Positions 56,083-64,000 are shown, numbered from the stretch's first letter. The stretch: 64,000 nt of DNA from Marinomonas agarivorans (GCA_002173415.2 NHNK02000009.1:1-64000), one strand, 5' to 3'. Made by a program: numbers and translations. Notes: a model not told the origin generated them from the letters alone.

Positions 56083-56111
56083 AAAAAAAACGGACAGGCA
56101 AAACCTGTCCG
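56083..56111 (-). terminator. Rho-independent terminator of csrA
   Basis: On the minus strand CGGACAGG, a 5-nt loop and CCTGTCCG are followed by eight T. It lies 44 bp after the csrA stop. Confidence 0.92.
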
Positions 56112-56154
56112 CTTAAGTGAGTAGGGTGTTGATAATGATTCGTTAAGCAGACTG

Positions 56155-56343
56155 TTACAATAGATTAAGTGCTTCCGCCTGATTGTCTTGCAAACGCAAA
56201 TAAATTTCCTCCCGATAGATGGTTATCGATTCCGGTGCTTCCACGCCGATTCTGACTTTTTTGTTTTGTACGCCCAATACGGTGATGACAATATTATCGC
56301 CAATAACCAATGATTCACCAAGGCGGCGAGTTAGAATTAACAT
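56155..56343 (-). CDS. csrA: Carbon storage regulator CsrA
   Basis: 62 aa. Small RNA-binding dimer that represses or stabilises mRNAs by binding GGA motifs. [11 protein letters not shown] and the second RNA-binding strand [10 protein letters not shown], with its key Arg, are conserved. AGGGAGA precedes the ATG. It is not in the usual alaS/lysC-tRNA context; here it stands beside a CI/Cro-like pair, so it may be an additional CsrA paralogue. Confidence 0.92.
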   Translation of the reverse strand: MLILTRRLGESLVIGDNIVITVLGVQNKKVRIGVEAPESITIYREEIYLRLQDNQAEALNLL

Positions 56344-56437
56344 ATGATCTCCCTGAAATAATTTTAGGTATAATTCAATTTATTAAATTTCCGTATTAAA
56401 GTAAATAATTAATCTAACAACAAAATAGCTTAAGTAT

Positions 56438-57028
56438 TTATGGATAGAAACGAATTTCTATCACTGTGCCTAACACTTTCTCCTGCAAAAATAAGTTAAA
56501 TGAAAAAAGTCCCTGCTTACGAAAGGGGATTTTTTGAAACACTATTCCTTCTGAATAACTGTACGTGGCTATGATATTTTTATCTGTTACCTCCTTTTTA
56601 TTAAGATCCACCAACACGTAGCTGGACGTTGGCAAAGTGATTTTTTGAGTATGTATGGTTTTTGGTTGCTCCAATCTCAACCAAATTAATCCTTTTGCAT
56701 GTCCAGATTGGGCGTTAATTTCCAAAACCTGTTTTGTTGCTTCACGCCCAGTTAATTGGTGCTTTGCAAGGTCGAATATAGGGATGCGCCCCCAGCATTC
56801 TGAATGCAAATAGTCCTCCTTTGGCTCTTTAATGTCACCATATTTCAGCCAGAATGGTGACACTTTAAGCACACTAGACAGTTCAAAAATACTAGCCGGT
56901 TGTAAGGTTTGACCTGTACATACTCGATGAATGGTTGTTTGTGAAACGCCCACTCTTACAGCTAGCTCAGATTGGGTTAATTGTTGCTCTTTCATTTTTA
57001 TTGCGACTCGTTGGGATAATGTATTCAT
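56438..57028 (-). CDS. CI-like phage repressor, no visible autocleavage site
   Basis: 196 aa. An N-terminal XRE-type helix-turn-helix (about 5-60; LTQSELAVRVGVSQTTIHRV) is followed by a C-terminal region with a LexA/S24-like beta layout, but the Ser and Lys of the peptidase dyad are not recognisable. This suggests a repressor not inactivated by RecA-dependent cleavage. The Met at 57028 is used; a TTG at 57064 is in frame. It is divergent from the Cro-like gene, as in lambdoid immunity regions. Confidence 0.78.
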   Translation of the reverse strand: MNTLSQRVAIKMKEQQLTQSELAVRVGVSQTTIHRVCTGQTLQPASIFELSSVLKVSPFWLKYGDIKEPKEDYLHSECWGRIPIFDLAKHQLTGREATKQVLEINAQSGHAKGLIWLRLEQPKTIHTQKITLPTSSYVLVDLNKKEVTDKNIIATYSYSEGIVFQKIPFRKQGLFSFNLFLQEKVLGTVIEIRFYP

Positions 57029-57095
57029 AACTTTAACTATATAGCCAAAATTATATTTTAGCAAGAAGTAATTTTAAAATAATTATTTTTATTTT

Positions 57096-57109
57096 ATACT
57101 TATTAGTAT
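57096..57109. promoter_or_regulatory. Candidate operator in the CI/Cro intergenic region
   Basis: ATACTTATTAGTAT has perfect 5-bp arms (ATACT/AGTAT) around a 4-bp centre, in the 119-bp AT-rich spacer between the divergent repressor genes. Size and place fit a CI/Cro operator half-site pair. Only one clear copy was found. Confidence 0.4.
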
Positions 57110-57147
57110 TGTTGACTTGGATTATGTATAGGGACAATTGGATAAGT

Positions 57148-57354
57148 ATGAAAAAGACTGAAGTTCTCCGGTATTTCGGAACACAAGTAAAACTTGCAAA
57201 CGCTCTTGGAATTAGTCAGGCCTCCATCTCAAACTGGGGGGACATCATTCCTGAAAAACAAGCTCTGAGATTAGAAAAAGTCACTCAAGGAGCACTAAAG
57301 TACGATGTTTCATTCTATGAACGAAAAAAATCTACAAAAAGAAATATTAACTAG
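57148..57354 (+). CDS. Cro-like DNA-binding protein
   Basis: 68 aa. It is very similar in layout to P22-type Cro: KKTEVLRYFGTQVKLANALGISQASISNW (helix-turn-helix) followed by IPEKQALRLEKVTQGALKYD. The ATG at 57148 has GGATAAG upstream; an upstream in-frame extension from 57109 is unlikely to be translated. Divergent from the CI-like gene. No further early phage gene follows it. Confidence 0.82.
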   Translation: MKKTEVLRYFGTQVKLANALGISQASISNWGDIIPEKQALRLEKVTQGALKYDVSFYERKKSTKRNIN

Positions 57355-57678
57355 GCATCAGATATCTATTAAATAGGAAAGCTAAAGTAGGAAAAACTAA
57401 AGCAGCAAAAGCCAAAAAAGAAAACGTAAAAAAATGCCATAACACATTTTTTAACAAGAAGGCAAGCCGAGAAACATTTTTTCACTAACAGTAATGGGCG
57501 AGAAAGGAATTGTAATCAAGAGGAAATAGGGCAGAAAGATGCCGCTAAGAAAGTTGAATATCAAGGTTAGCTTGTTAAACTAGTTCTATGGCCTGAAAAT
57601 CAAGCAGATAGTTTTGATTCTTTAGTAATTATTGATCTTGTTTTTCTTCAGTTTTAAACGGATATTGGAAAACTTTGT
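57355..57678. other. Purine-rich non-coding stretch after the Cro-like gene
   Basis: About 320 bp with no credible reading frame. It is rich in AAAG/AAAA on the plus strand, and short lysine-rich frames are interrupted by stops. It looks like decayed coding DNA, possibly the remains of the gene that followed cro in the original element. The last 60 bp probably hold the promoter of the next gene. Confidence 0.4.
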
Positions 57679-58539
57679 ATGATTCAAATTTCTCGATTTT
57701 GTGTTTTGCTGCTAATTGTTACTTCTCAGTTTTTATCGGCGGAGTCATTTAAAGTAGGGGTGCTGCAAGATTTGCCTTATGGGATGCATGCCTCACAAAA
57801 AATGGACATATACCTACCTTCTTTTCCCGTTGATGCGTCTAATCATCTAACAGTACTTATGCTGCATGGCGGTTCAGATAAGGCAGACAGTGCTATTGTG
57901 GCTAACAAGGTACAGCGCTGGGTTCCACAAAGGGTAATTTTTGCTTCAGCTAACTACCGCCAAGCGATAATTGCCAAGCCCGTAGTACAAATAAGAGATG
58001 TAGCCCAAGCGTTGGCGATGGTGCAGCGTAAAATAACGGCATGGGGTGGCGATGCTGACAAGGTAATTTTGATGGGATATGGTGACGGTGCTTATTTAGC
58101 TACCTTGCTGTCTATGTCGCCAGACGTATTAGCGGAAGAAGGGGTTTCACCTTGGTTAGGAACCATCGCTTTGTCGCCTGTGGGCCTAGATGTGGTCAGC
58201 ACCATGGAAAACAGTCGTACCAGCAAGTTTGAAAATTGGTTTGGTACTGATTTAAATTACTGGAAAACCATCTCACCATTACATCAGCTAGAACATGCCG
58301 AAAAGCCGTTGCTAATTGTTTGCTCAACGCTTTCTTCTGAAGATGATTGTACTGCAGCGGATGAGCTTAAGTTTGCCGCAACTCCTTTGGAGAAAGAAGT
58401 AGAAATTATGACAGTTCGTTTAGACAATCAGTATATGAGCGACTCTCTAGGTAAGGAAAATGATTATACAATGGCGATAGAAAGCTTTATTAATCGTCTT
58501 TATCAATCTAATGATGAAACAAAAACAGAGTTAAACTGA
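57679..58539 (+). CDS. Secreted alpha/beta-hydrolase-fold protein lacking the catalytic Ser
   Basis: 286 aa. The signal peptide is about 1-21 (ISRFCVLLLIVTSQFLSA-E). The fold is that of carboxylesterase/BD-FAE hydrolases: oxyanion motif LHGG (62-65), ASANYR and DVAQALAMVQ. The nucleophile elbow, normally GHSAGA, reads GYGDGA (133-138), so the Ser is Gly135. The usual C-terminal His is also not obvious. Either it is a non-catalytic protein or it uses other residues. It precedes a terminator and faces the tpsB-like gene. Confidence 0.75.
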   Translation: MIQISRFCVLLLIVTSQFLSAESFKVGVLQDLPYGMHASQKMDIYLPSFPVDASNHLTVLMLHGGSDKADSAIVANKVQRWVPQRVIFASANYRQAIIAKPVVQIRDVAQALAMVQRKITAWGGDADKVILMGYGDGAYLATLLSMSPDVLAEEGVSPWLGTIALSPVGLDVVSTMENSRTSKFENWFGTDLNYWKTISPLHQLEHAEKPLLIVCSTLSSEDDCTAADELKFAATPLEKEVEIMTVRLDNQYMSDSLGKENDYTMAIESFINRLYQSNDETKTELN

Positions 58540-58561
58540 AAGGCTGTAAATCATTAAGCAA

Positions 58562-58595
58562 TAAGCCCTTCGAAAATGTAGGGCTTAGTATTTTT
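58562..58595 (+). terminator. Rho-independent terminator after the hydrolase-fold gene
   Basis: TAAGCCCT (58562-58569) and AGGGCTTA (58580-58587) pair perfectly and are followed by GTATTTTT, 20 bp after the stop. Confidence 0.85.
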
Positions 58596-58613
58596 CATTT
58601 CTACGAACTCAGG

Positions 58614-60317
58614 TTAAAAGCGATAATTTACGCTAAATCTAGCCACAACACCGTCTGGATCGCCTTTATATAAAGGGGTGTCAATGGATTTGGTTAGTGG
58701 TGTTGCTAACGTAAGGTCCATGTTGAGTCCCTTACCATTTTCCTCGTGTATTCTTCCGCCAATTCCTGCTGATGCAGCTGAAACCTGCTCTTCTACAGCA
58801 CTACCTTTATTCCAAACCTTACCAAAATCATAAAACACAAAAGGTGTTACCTGATACTCGGATAACGACGCTACGCCGTTGTATTGCAACTCTACTAAGG
58901 CTGATATGCCTTGATCACCTGTGATTTCAGAAAAATCATAAGCTCGCCCCGTATTGATACCACCAAACCCAAATTCTTCTGAAGAATATAGAGAGTCTGA
59001 AGCAACTTGACCTTGTAAGGCCAGAGTTAATGCCGTGTTATCAGATAAATAGCTTTGATGGGAAAATCTTGCTTCAAGCTTAGTGAACTCGGGGGCTGCA
59101 TCGGAGCGAGATAAGTTTTTATCGTTTTTCTCGCTAGCATTAAAAAGGCTTAATCCTCTTGTCAGGGTTAGTCCAATGGTGTTCACACCATTGAATCGGT
59201 CCGTGAAATTATAGATACCACCAAATTTTATTGTGCGAACTCGATCCCGTGTTAATGCCGTGCCAAGCGTGTCAGTTTTGCTGTTAAGGAAATTCAGTTG
59301 TAGAGATAGACGTAAGTTTTCTAACCGTTGTCGTATAAGCCCCCACTCCATACCTATTTGCCCAGATGTTGAGTTACTTTCAAGTTGACTGCGACTAAGA
59401 GTAGAACCTGGAGCTGAGGCAGTACGAGATAATGACAAAGTTAGTGTTGTCGAGGTATTAATTTGTACTTGATGACCAAGACTTCCTAGTGTTAGTTCAC
59501 CAGTATCTGGGACGCTCGCCATGCCAGTAATTGAGGTTTTTTGGTAGGGCAATAGACTACTTTCATAGCTGAAATTTACCCTTTGGGGGCCAACAAATTG
59601 CGAGCCATAATTATTAGTAGAAATAGCGGCTTCTGCTTCTCGGTTGTCTGTTTGTTGCAAAATTAACGCTACTGCTCCATTTTCATCTGTTGATGACTTT
59701 CCCAAGACAGACTTAAAACGCACACCAAATAAATCGTTCAGTTGTAATAATTGACTCTCAAGTTTTTTTATATTGGTGGGTTTTTGCTGCAGAATGGCCT
59801 CGGTTATTGATTGGATGTGACCATCAATAGGATATTCGCCTTTAAATTCTATGTTAGCGATATAGCCTTCGATAACGTCAATTTGCACATTTCCATTGTC
59901 AATGGATTGCGCAGGAACCAGAACGCGAGTCAGGAAAAAGCCATTCTCTTGATACAGCTTGGTAAGTTTAGACGCAATTTGCCAGATATAATCAGCAGAG
60001 ACTTCTTGCCCCAATTTTTCGGCATAAAGGTGTTTAACATCGTTTTTGTCGAAGGCACTCATCCCTGTAATTTTTACTGACTGCAACACAAGAGAAACAT
60101 CATTTGCGCCTTCAGGCGCATTGACTAGGTCGTTCTTAGGTAACACTAAAGAAGGTAGTGTTAATGGGCTCACGCTCGGCTGTGGGAATTGCTCAAGCAG
60201 TCTACCGGGGTCAACAGAATCTGGGATTGTCTGAGCAAAAGCGGATGTTGCTGACAAGTATAAAAAACTGATTATTTTGAGATATTGAAGGGTGCTTTTT
60301 ATTTTTCTATTTATCAC
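58614..60317 (-). CDS. TpsB-type outer-membrane transporter (ShlB/FhaC/HecB family)
   Basis: 567 aa. Signal peptide to about residue 28, then POTRA domains (about 75-225; VSLVLQSVKITGMSAF and GNVQIDVIEGYIANIEF) and a beta-barrel (about 235-567) with the loop-6 signature FGFGGINTGRAYD and a C-terminal aromatic RF. These proteins export a large TpsA partner, or in some cases smaller exoproteins, in two-partner secretion. No TpsA gene with an FHA/TPS domain is in the window. It is separated from the upstream di-haem gene by a terminator. Confidence 0.88.
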   Translation of the reverse strand: MINRKIKSTLQYLKIISFLYLSATSAFAQTIPDSVDPGRLLEQFPQPSVSPLTLPSLVLPKNDLVNAPEGANDVSLVLQSVKITGMSAFDKNDVKHLYAEKLGQEVSADYIWQIASKLTKLYQENGFFLTRVLVPAQSIDNGNVQIDVIEGYIANIEFKGEYPIDGHIQSITEAILQQKPTNIKKLESQLLQLNDLFGVRFKSVLGKSSTDENGAVALILQQTDNREAEAAISTNNYGSQFVGPQRVNFSYESSLLPYQKTSITGMASVPDTGELTLGSLGHQVQINTSTTLTLSLSRTASAPGSTLSRSQLESNSTSGQIGMEWGLIRQRLENLRLSLQLNFLNSKTDTLGTALTRDRVRTIKFGGIYNFTDRFNGVNTIGLTLTRGLSLFNASEKNDKNLSRSDAAPEFTKLEARFSHQSYLSDNTALTLALQGQVASDSLYSSEEFGFGGINTGRAYDFSEITGDQGISALVELQYNGVASLSEYQVTPFVFYDFGKVWNKGSAVEEQVSAASAGIGGRIHEENGKGLNMDLTLATPLTKSIDTPLYKGDPDGVVARFSVNYRF

Positions 60318-60422
60318 TTTTAAAACTCAAGATATAAGTATGTAGAACGCAAAATAAGCAATGATGATACTAACATGCCAGTATGATGACAATGATATAT
60401 AACAACACAAATAATCAGAAAC

Positions 60423-60455
60423 AAAAAAGGCTACTGTATTTTATCAGCAGCCTTT
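60423..60455 (-). terminator. Terminator after the di-haem cytochrome gene
   Basis: On the minus strand AAAGGCTGCTG and CAGTAGCCTTTTTT form an imperfect stem ending in six T. It separates the lipoxygenase/cytochrome operon from the tpsB-like gene. Confidence 0.75.
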
Positions 60456-60529
60456 GAAATAGATGGCTTTTTACTCTAAAGCAGACATTACTCAGAAAAG
60501 CAGGAATTACTTAGAAAAGCAAATAGTGC

Positions 60530-62677
60530 TCAGAGTATTTTTAAATACTCAAGTAACGCATCGCATTGTTCCGGTTCCAGTTCGGGGCCAATGACGCCTT
60601 TCTTTTGTTCAGAGTAGTGCTTGTTTTGATCATAGTCTTTACTGAAGTGATGCCCACTATTAAGGTTGCCTTTGATTTCAGTATTCAAGATAAAAAAGCC
60701 TTGATTGTCGTAAGACTTGCCTCTTTTGACATACTTTCTGGCAGTGGCTTGATAGCCGTCTGGCTGTAGTATTCCCATGTTTTTGGTGTCATAGGTTAAG
60801 CCACCAAGTTGTATATAGGTTGGGCGTTTGCCATCAACTGGGCACAGTAGGTCCCGTAACGTAGCGACTGAGCCATTGTGTAGAAAAGGCGGTGTAGCCC
60901 ATACACCATTAAGTGGTCTTGCCTTATATCCCATACCTGCTTGAATGCAATTCGGTCGACCCTCTTTTATTCGTTGCTGAAGCGCAGGGTCCGATAAACC
61001 GTTATCGTTAAACCAAGCATTAATCGCATGTTCAACTGTCGCCGCTAAAGCGTATCCAAAGCTAATGTTGGCACCGTCTGAAACCCATCTTTCTTTTAGT
61101 GGGATTTGCTGATAAGAGTCGGAAGAGCGTCCGTGAGTTGAATCAATCGAGGCTAGTTGCTTTTCTGTCGCTGAATTGAAATCACGTGCACAGATATTCG
61201 AATCAATTTGCATCCCTATGGTTTGATCAACCATTGGTCCATTACCATCGCCGCTGGTATCCATGGTGCGGTTAATCATGACTGCGGCTTGACCAGGATC
61301 GGTGCCTATTTGCGATATTGGAATAACTTTTAGTTTTAGAACATCATCAGTTTCCAATTTTTGTCCACCTTCATACCATACAATTGGGCTGATATATTTT
61401 TTATCCCAAATACGATCGCTAGTGATTGGTGGCAAATGACAACCTTCACAGTGTTTGGTGTAAAGTACTTCACCTTTTTTTGCCAAGTCATTTTTTATTG
61501 GCGTTATAGTCCATTTAGGGGCAAGTAATCCGCCAAATCCTGTTTTAGGTGTGGGTTGAGGGCCAGCGAGAAAGCTCTCCATCCATACTAAATTGCCTAT
61601 CGGAATAGAGGTACTGAAACGGTTGTCTTCTGGTGGCGATCTGACATCCATGAAGGCTTTTACTCCCAAGGCTTCACCGACATTACGGATAAGAGGTCCC
61701 ATGACTGATGCATCGTATTGCACCCAATCAAACCAAGAGGTTGTCCAAATATGCGGGTAATTTACTGGTGCATCTATAGGAGCATTGTTTTGTGGTCGAT
61801 CAATATTTTCAGAAAAAACGGCATTACCAATTCTGTTAAGAGCATCTAAACGTGTAAAACCTTCAGTGACTTGCACCGTATCGCCTATGCCACCTAATTG
61901 AGATTTTGCAAATGTTAATAAGTCTTTTGACAGCTGAGCTTTAGAGGAGGGACCATATTCTGCTCCTAGAACATTGCGAGCAAAACGATCAAAACGACCT
62001 CCAAGAAACGGCACTTCAGCAGAAATTAGTAGCTGACCTATTGCCGCTGTTAGAGAGGAGTTTAATAACCCTAAATCGGTTGTAGCAGGGCCGCCTTCAA
62101 CAATATACTCTACGCCACCAGTAAGGCCATCATTATAGACAAAATGGCTGGTATGACAGGCTGAACAAGTAAATCCTATCGTTTCTGTTTGCCCATTAAT
62201 CCCTGTCATATTTTGAGAAAAAGTACGAGCAAACCCAATTGGCAAACCATCAGGGTTGGTAACAGGGTCTTGAGCGCTACGAATAAACCCCAGCCTTAGT
62301 AGGTAGTCATTATCGATAAACTTTTTCTTGCTGACAAAAGGCATCAAGAAAATGGAACTGCTAGGTTGCTCAATATTAACAAACCAATCGTAAGGCAAGG
62401 GGATAGTACGAGTCCCTTGGCTCATATGGTGATATTTTTTGGTATCAGCACTTGGCGCATCGGTTTCATTGCCCCAATTTTGTTCCAACCAAGCTTGAGG
62501 AAACCAATTTCCATAAGGGTCTTTTACCTGTAACTCTGGTAAGTCAGGCGGAGTAAGTTTTTCAAGCGCACTTTGCACTGTGTTAGTGTTAATAATCCAC
62601 ACAACCGCAAGCACAATGAGCAGTAGTGTTATAAGTTTCTTTCTATGGTTTTTAAGCCAATCAATCTTGATAAACAT
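60530..62677 (-). CDS. Di-haem cytochrome c, RoxA / fatty-acid dioxygenase (OdsA)-like
   Basis: 715 aa. An N-terminal membrane anchor or uncleaved signal (about 16-30) exports it to the periplasm. Two c-type haem sites are CSACH (171-175) and CEGCH (410-414). The domain between them, with WFDWVQYDASVMGPLIRNVGEALG, is that of the large di-haem cytochrome c peroxidase relatives, which include rubber oxygenase RoxA and the P. aeruginosa 10S-dioxygenase and diol synthase for oleic acid. ATG 62677 has GGAG upstream. It lies 32 bp downstream of the lipoxygenase, probably in one operon. Confidence 0.78.
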   Translation of the reverse strand: MFIKIDWLKNHRKKLITLLLIVLAVVWIINTNTVQSALEKLTPPDLPELQVKDPYGNWFPQAWLEQNWGNETDAPSADTKKYHHMSQGTRTIPLPYDWFVNIEQPSSSIFLMPFVSKKKFIDNDYLLRLGFIRSAQDPVTNPDGLPIGFARTFSQNMTGINGQTETIGFTCSACHTSHFVYNDGLTGGVEYIVEGGPATTDLGLLNSSLTAAIGQLLISAEVPFLGGRFDRFARNVLGAEYGPSSKAQLSKDLLTFAKSQLGGIGDTVQVTEGFTRLDALNRIGNAVFSENIDRPQNNAPIDAPVNYPHIWTTSWFDWVQYDASVMGPLIRNVGEALGVKAFMDVRSPPEDNRFSTSIPIGNLVWMESFLAGPQPTPKTGFGGLLAPKWTITPIKNDLAKKGEVLYTKHCEGCHLPPITSDRIWDKKYISPIVWYEGGQKLETDDVLKLKVIPISQIGTDPGQAAVMINRTMDTSGDGNGPMVDQTIGMQIDSNICARDFNSATEKQLASIDSTHGRSSDSYQQIPLKERWVSDGANISFGYALAATVEHAINAWFNDNGLSDPALQQRIKEGRPNCIQAGMGYKARPLNGVWATPPFLHNGSVATLRDLLCPVDGKRPTYIQLGGLTYDTKNMGILQPDGYQATARKYVKRGKSYDNQGFFILNTEIKGNLNSGHHFSKDYDQNKHYSEQKKGVIGPELEPEQCDALLEYLKIL

Positions 62678-62709
62678 AATGCTCTCCACAAGGCTTTTTA
62701 AATTAACCT

Positions 62710-64000
62710 TTATACTGTGACACTGTTTGGAACATTCTTAGGATCCATGTATTTATAATGATAAGGGCGTAATTTATTGCGCTCAGTAATAATATTATGA
62801 ATGGATGCCAATTTTTTTTGGTGCTCCTTGATAATGCTTTTTACGTTATTACTAATATCTGCCTGATCAAACTGCCCAATTCGGTTTACCTTAAAATTCG
62901 TTAAATAAAAGATAAAAGCTTGCTCAAGCGCTTGATCATACGGTGGAAAAAACTTTACCAACCCAGCTTCAGTTTGATAGTTCTGTGGGTCTGTCAATGG
63001 AGCAACATAGGCTGAAAAAGGTAAATTAGGCGGATAGCCTGCACACTCATATTGTGGATAATGCACTGAGGAATGGTGGGCTGTGGCAATAAAAATGATA
63101 TGGGCAATAATTTCCGTAAGTTGATCAATCTGGGTAAACTCGGTAGGAAAATCCGTTAAACCGCAGTTATTTTCAGCTCTGGCGCCACCAAGTTCCTGCG
63201 CCCACTTTTGCAGCTCATAATCCTGCTTCACATCATCGTCTGTGTTGTACCAAGCCTTTAGGTATTCACCGACAAAACGCTTGATTTCTTCCCACATTAG
63301 CAGACCATCATCACGATATGGGTATACCAGTCGTGGGTCATTAACATGCCGATTTTCAAGGTCCCGCGTTAAGATAAATTCTTTAAAACTGTAAGTGCGC
63401 ATTCCTTCTCCCATGAAAGCCACTAAGGCATCATTGTCACAGGCAAACATTTTACCGAACGAAGGAATAGTGCCATCGGGTTCTTTTTGGAATAGCGGAT
63501 TTACATTAACACTTAACGTAAATTGCAAATGTGGCTTGAGCAAAATTAGCAGAGGGTGGTTTTCTGCTAATTGACGCCAGCTAACCATAATGACAGATTC
63601 AAGTACGTAATGAATACGCGTTGCATGCGTCCATAGTTCTTGGTGCGTACCGTCCGCCGCCTGTATGTAGGTTCTGGCCATGTTCCAGCGTTCATCATCC
63701 GGTGTAATGATAGGGTTGGTTTTATCATTAGTGTTTTCGGTGGCATCGAGTTGTATGGCAACAATTTCTAGAGTGCCGTCATCTTGCATCAAGTATAGAG
63801 CGATGGCTGGCATAACATATTTACGTACGCCATCCACTTCACCTGGATTGTCAAATAACATTTTAAGCATGGCGTAATTAGTCATATAAAAACGATTATC
63901 TGTGTAAGCAGCATCGAATGCTTTTTCTGTCATATTTAGCTGCTTTGCCACTACTTTAAATGTTTTTGGTAACGGATTATGACTATTCACACCTTCAATA
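62710..64000 (-). CDS. Lipoxygenase (5' partial, extends past the window end)
   Basis: At least 429 codons; the frame is open to the window edge, so the start lies beyond 64000. A GTG at 63990 is possible but would give a protein shorter than known bacterial lipoxygenases. Counting from that GTG, the iron ligands are His122 and His127 (WTHATRIH), His306 and His310 (HSSVH), and the terminal carboxylate of Val426 (PNSVTV), where most lipoxygenases end in Ile. His145 and His154 complete the conserved His pattern. These enzymes dioxygenate polyunsaturated fatty acids. No haem or catalase fusion is visible. Confidence 0.9.
   Translation of the reverse strand, partial: IEGVNSHNPLPKTFKVVAKQLNMTEKAFDAAYTDNRFYMTNYAMLKMLFDNPGEVDGVRKYVMPAIALYLMQDDGTLEIVAIQLDATENTNDKTNPIITPDDERWNMARTYIQAADGTHQELWTHATRIHYVLESVIMVSWRQLAENHPLLILLKPHLQFTLSVNVNPLFQKEPDGTIPSFGKMFACDNDALVAFMGEGMRTYSFKEFILTRDLENRHVNDPRLVYPYRDDGLLMWEEIKRFVGEYLKAWYNTDDDVKQDYELQKWAQELGGARAENNCGLTDFPTEFTQIDQLTEIIAHIIFIATAHHSSVHYPQYECAGYPPNLPFSAYVAPLTDPQNYQTEAGLVKFFPPYDQALEQAFIFYLTNFKVNRIGQFDQADISNNVKSIIKEHQKKLASIHNIITERNKLRPYHYKYMDPKNVPNSVTV

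Noticed and set aside
56438-57354. Complete prophage around the CI/Cro pair
   Set aside because: The flanking genes are csrA/dusA on one side and a secreted hydrolase-fold gene on the other; no phage structural, lysis or replication genes are present. The recombinase at 51-52 kb is separated by housekeeping genes.
57679-64000. A TpsA exoprotein partner for the TpsB-type transporter
   Set aside because: None of the visible proteins has a TPS/FHA secretion domain. The lipoxygenase N-terminus is outside the window, so it cannot be judged.

Overview
The window looks like chromosomal DNA of a marine gammaproteobacterium of the Oceanospirillales type, most plausibly Marinomonas or a close relative. 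This is an inference from AT-rich codon use, the gene set (DUF1415, YajQ, FimV, TruA, a NrtS-like gene, MotAB-like stator genes) and the order fimV-truA-trpF-...-accD-folC-dedD-cvpA-purF-metZ, which resembles the pseudomonad/oceanospirillal arrangement. No tRNA or rRNA gene was seen. One structural RNA, the 4.5S SRP RNA, is clear.

Layout. 0-0.12 kb: likely tail of an IS481-like insertion sequence. 0.14-6.6 kb: scattered housekeeping genes (SrmB-like helicase, DUF1415, CvfB-like S1 protein, PanE-like reductase, YajQ, alkyltransferase-like protein, FxsA). 6.7-8.7 kb: groES-groEL behind a sigma-32-like promoter. 8.8-16.8 kb: a six-gene signalling hub with two kinase/receiver pairs on the minus strand and, divergently, a stand-alone kinase plus a REC-GGDEF-EAL protein. 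17-29 kb: FimV and a long biosynthetic run (truA, trpF, trpB, trpA, accD, folC, SPOR protein, cvpA, purF, metZ). 29-31 kb: MotA/MotB-type stator genes overlapping a PilZ gene. 31.3-34 kb: modABC molybdate importer. 34-38.3 kb: RND efflux pair. 38.6-43.2 kb: Uup, a cupin, a chemoreceptor and HisI. 43.3-45.7 kb: 4.5S RNA, a NrtS-like protein with a FNR-like box, and a ChrA transporter. 45.8-49.8 kb: an unknown protein, M14 carboxypeptidase, TrmJ and a membrane-anchored J-domain/SH3 protein. 49.9-51.1 kb: moaCDE. 51.1-52.9 kb: a solitary tyrosine recombinase next to a shortened acetyltransferase. 53-56.3 kb: racemase, transaldolase, DusA, CsrA. 56.4-57.4 kb: a divergent CI/Cro-like pair without phage genes. 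57.7-64 kb: a hydrolase-fold protein lacking its nucleophile, a TpsB-type outer-membrane transporter, a di-haem cytochrome of the RoxA / fatty-acid dioxygenase type and a lipoxygenase that runs off the window.

Connections. Molybdate import (modABC), molybdopterin synthesis (moaCDE) and a candidate nitrate transporter (NrtS-like) fit a molybdoenzyme/nitrate theme; FNR-like boxes lie upstream of moaC and of the NrtS-like gene. The GGDEF/EAL protein, the PilZ gene in the stator operon, YajQ and CsrA suggest strong cyclic-di-GMP and post-transcriptional control of motility. The most unusual block is the 58.6-64 kb oxygenase locus. Two unrelated classes of enzyme known to dioxygenate fatty acids or polyisoprenoids are adjacent and probably co-transcribed, next to a two-partner-secretion transporter with no visible TpsA partner. 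This is a candidate oxylipin production and export locus.
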